This document shows positions 63,762 to 64,000 of a stretch of 64,000 bases of DNA, one piece after another. Each line of letters opens with the position of its first letter. The stretch's first letter is position 1. Source of the DNA: Ambrosia x helenae (Eukaryota; Streptophyta; Magnoliopsida; Asterales; Asteraceae); the NCBI GenBank assembly GCA_030844895.1, contig CM061224.1, positions 31,146,102 to 31,210,101 on the forward strand, written 5' to 3'. Under the pieces are notes generated by a model. The model worked only from the letters and a program-made list of their open reading frames with translations. It was not told the origin of the DNA and made no database searches. Both the position numbers and the translations under genes were made by a program.

Positions 63762-64000
63762 GGGCAAACCTGCACATTCGAACCTTACGGGGGGCGAATG
63801 TGTAGGCCAATATAAGCTGAAAATTAGATTTTAATGTTAACTTTTGTCATTTGTTTCCCTCTTTCGACCTGTGTTTCTCCCTAGGGTTCTAGTTAAGTCT
63901 GAATCGTTATTATTTCATTGTAAACAAGGTTTTGTAAGCTTAATCAATTGTGCTTATTAATGAAATGGAGTTTAAAAGGTGATTTGCGTGTTTTGTTCGT

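Larger units (their letters stand above)
63586..64000 (+). repeat. Start of another LTR, leaving the window
   Basis: It begins TGATACACG, like the other Athila-type LTR starts (TGATATACG, TGATACGCGG), with no PPT before it, so it would be a 5' LTR. A motif array and a TATA box follow in the U3-like order. The 3' end is outside the window. Confidence 0.55.

Overview
This is plant nuclear DNA that is almost entirely repetitive. The codon use, the Ty1/copia, Ty3/gypsy and Athila-type elements with long LTRs, the tRNA-iMet and tRNA-Asp primer sites, the Helitrons, the MITEs and the AT-rich introns all point to a dicot. The flavour of the LTRs and of the copia 3' ORF resembles Asteraceae (daisy family), but that is inference. 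I found no intact host gene, no genuine tRNA or rRNA gene and no CRISPR. The only substantial host-like gene is a decayed RPA1-like (replication protein A large subunit) pseudogene.

Layout. (1) 1-2926: a 2.05 kb Athila-type LTR with a polypurine tract (PPT) on its left and a tRNA-Asp primer site on its right. (2) 2927-11089, minus: a decayed Sirevirus-like Ty1/copia element with an extra 3' ORF and one recognisable LTR. (3) 11090-29267: gypsy element G1, reduced to LTR, primer site, partial gag and LTR. Its 3' LTR is split by N1 (13327-29047, target-site duplication TCTAG), a gag-only gypsy element with 2.5 kb LTRs. N1 is interrupted in turn by N2 (about 16304-24747, minus), a tandem gag-only relative. 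(4) 29268-33102: the RPA1-like pseudogene, with a Tourist-like MITE in an intron. (5) 33103-61527: gypsy/Tekay-like element G2, whose outer LTR ends are flanked by matching TTATT. Its 5' LTR is split first by a 4.8 kb Helitron carrying an alpha-tubulin exon and then by a 13 kb Athila compound (minus). Its pol is nearly open. Its 3' LTR holds a second Helitron-like insertion with a captured exon. (6) 61533-63585: AT-rich mosaic tandem repeats. (7) 63586-64000: the start of another LTR that leaves the window.

The most interesting signals are these. (a) The N1 and N2 LTRs contain tRNA-like A-box/B-box modules, some followed by T runs, arranged antisense upstream of the TATA box and sense downstream of it. 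(b) Four different Athila-type LTRs each carry a family-specific array of short GC-rich motifs in U3, mostly just upstream of a TATA-like box. In one element that array recurs between integrase and the 3' ORF, as an internal promoter might. (c) The Athila compound is ordered like a one-LTR circle opened inside gag. (d) Two related Helitrons sit at the equivalent site of both LTRs of G2. (e) The N1/N2 junction is a scrambled inverted patchwork.

All coordinates and repeat matches were read by eye. Identity values, trees and database matches were not computed.
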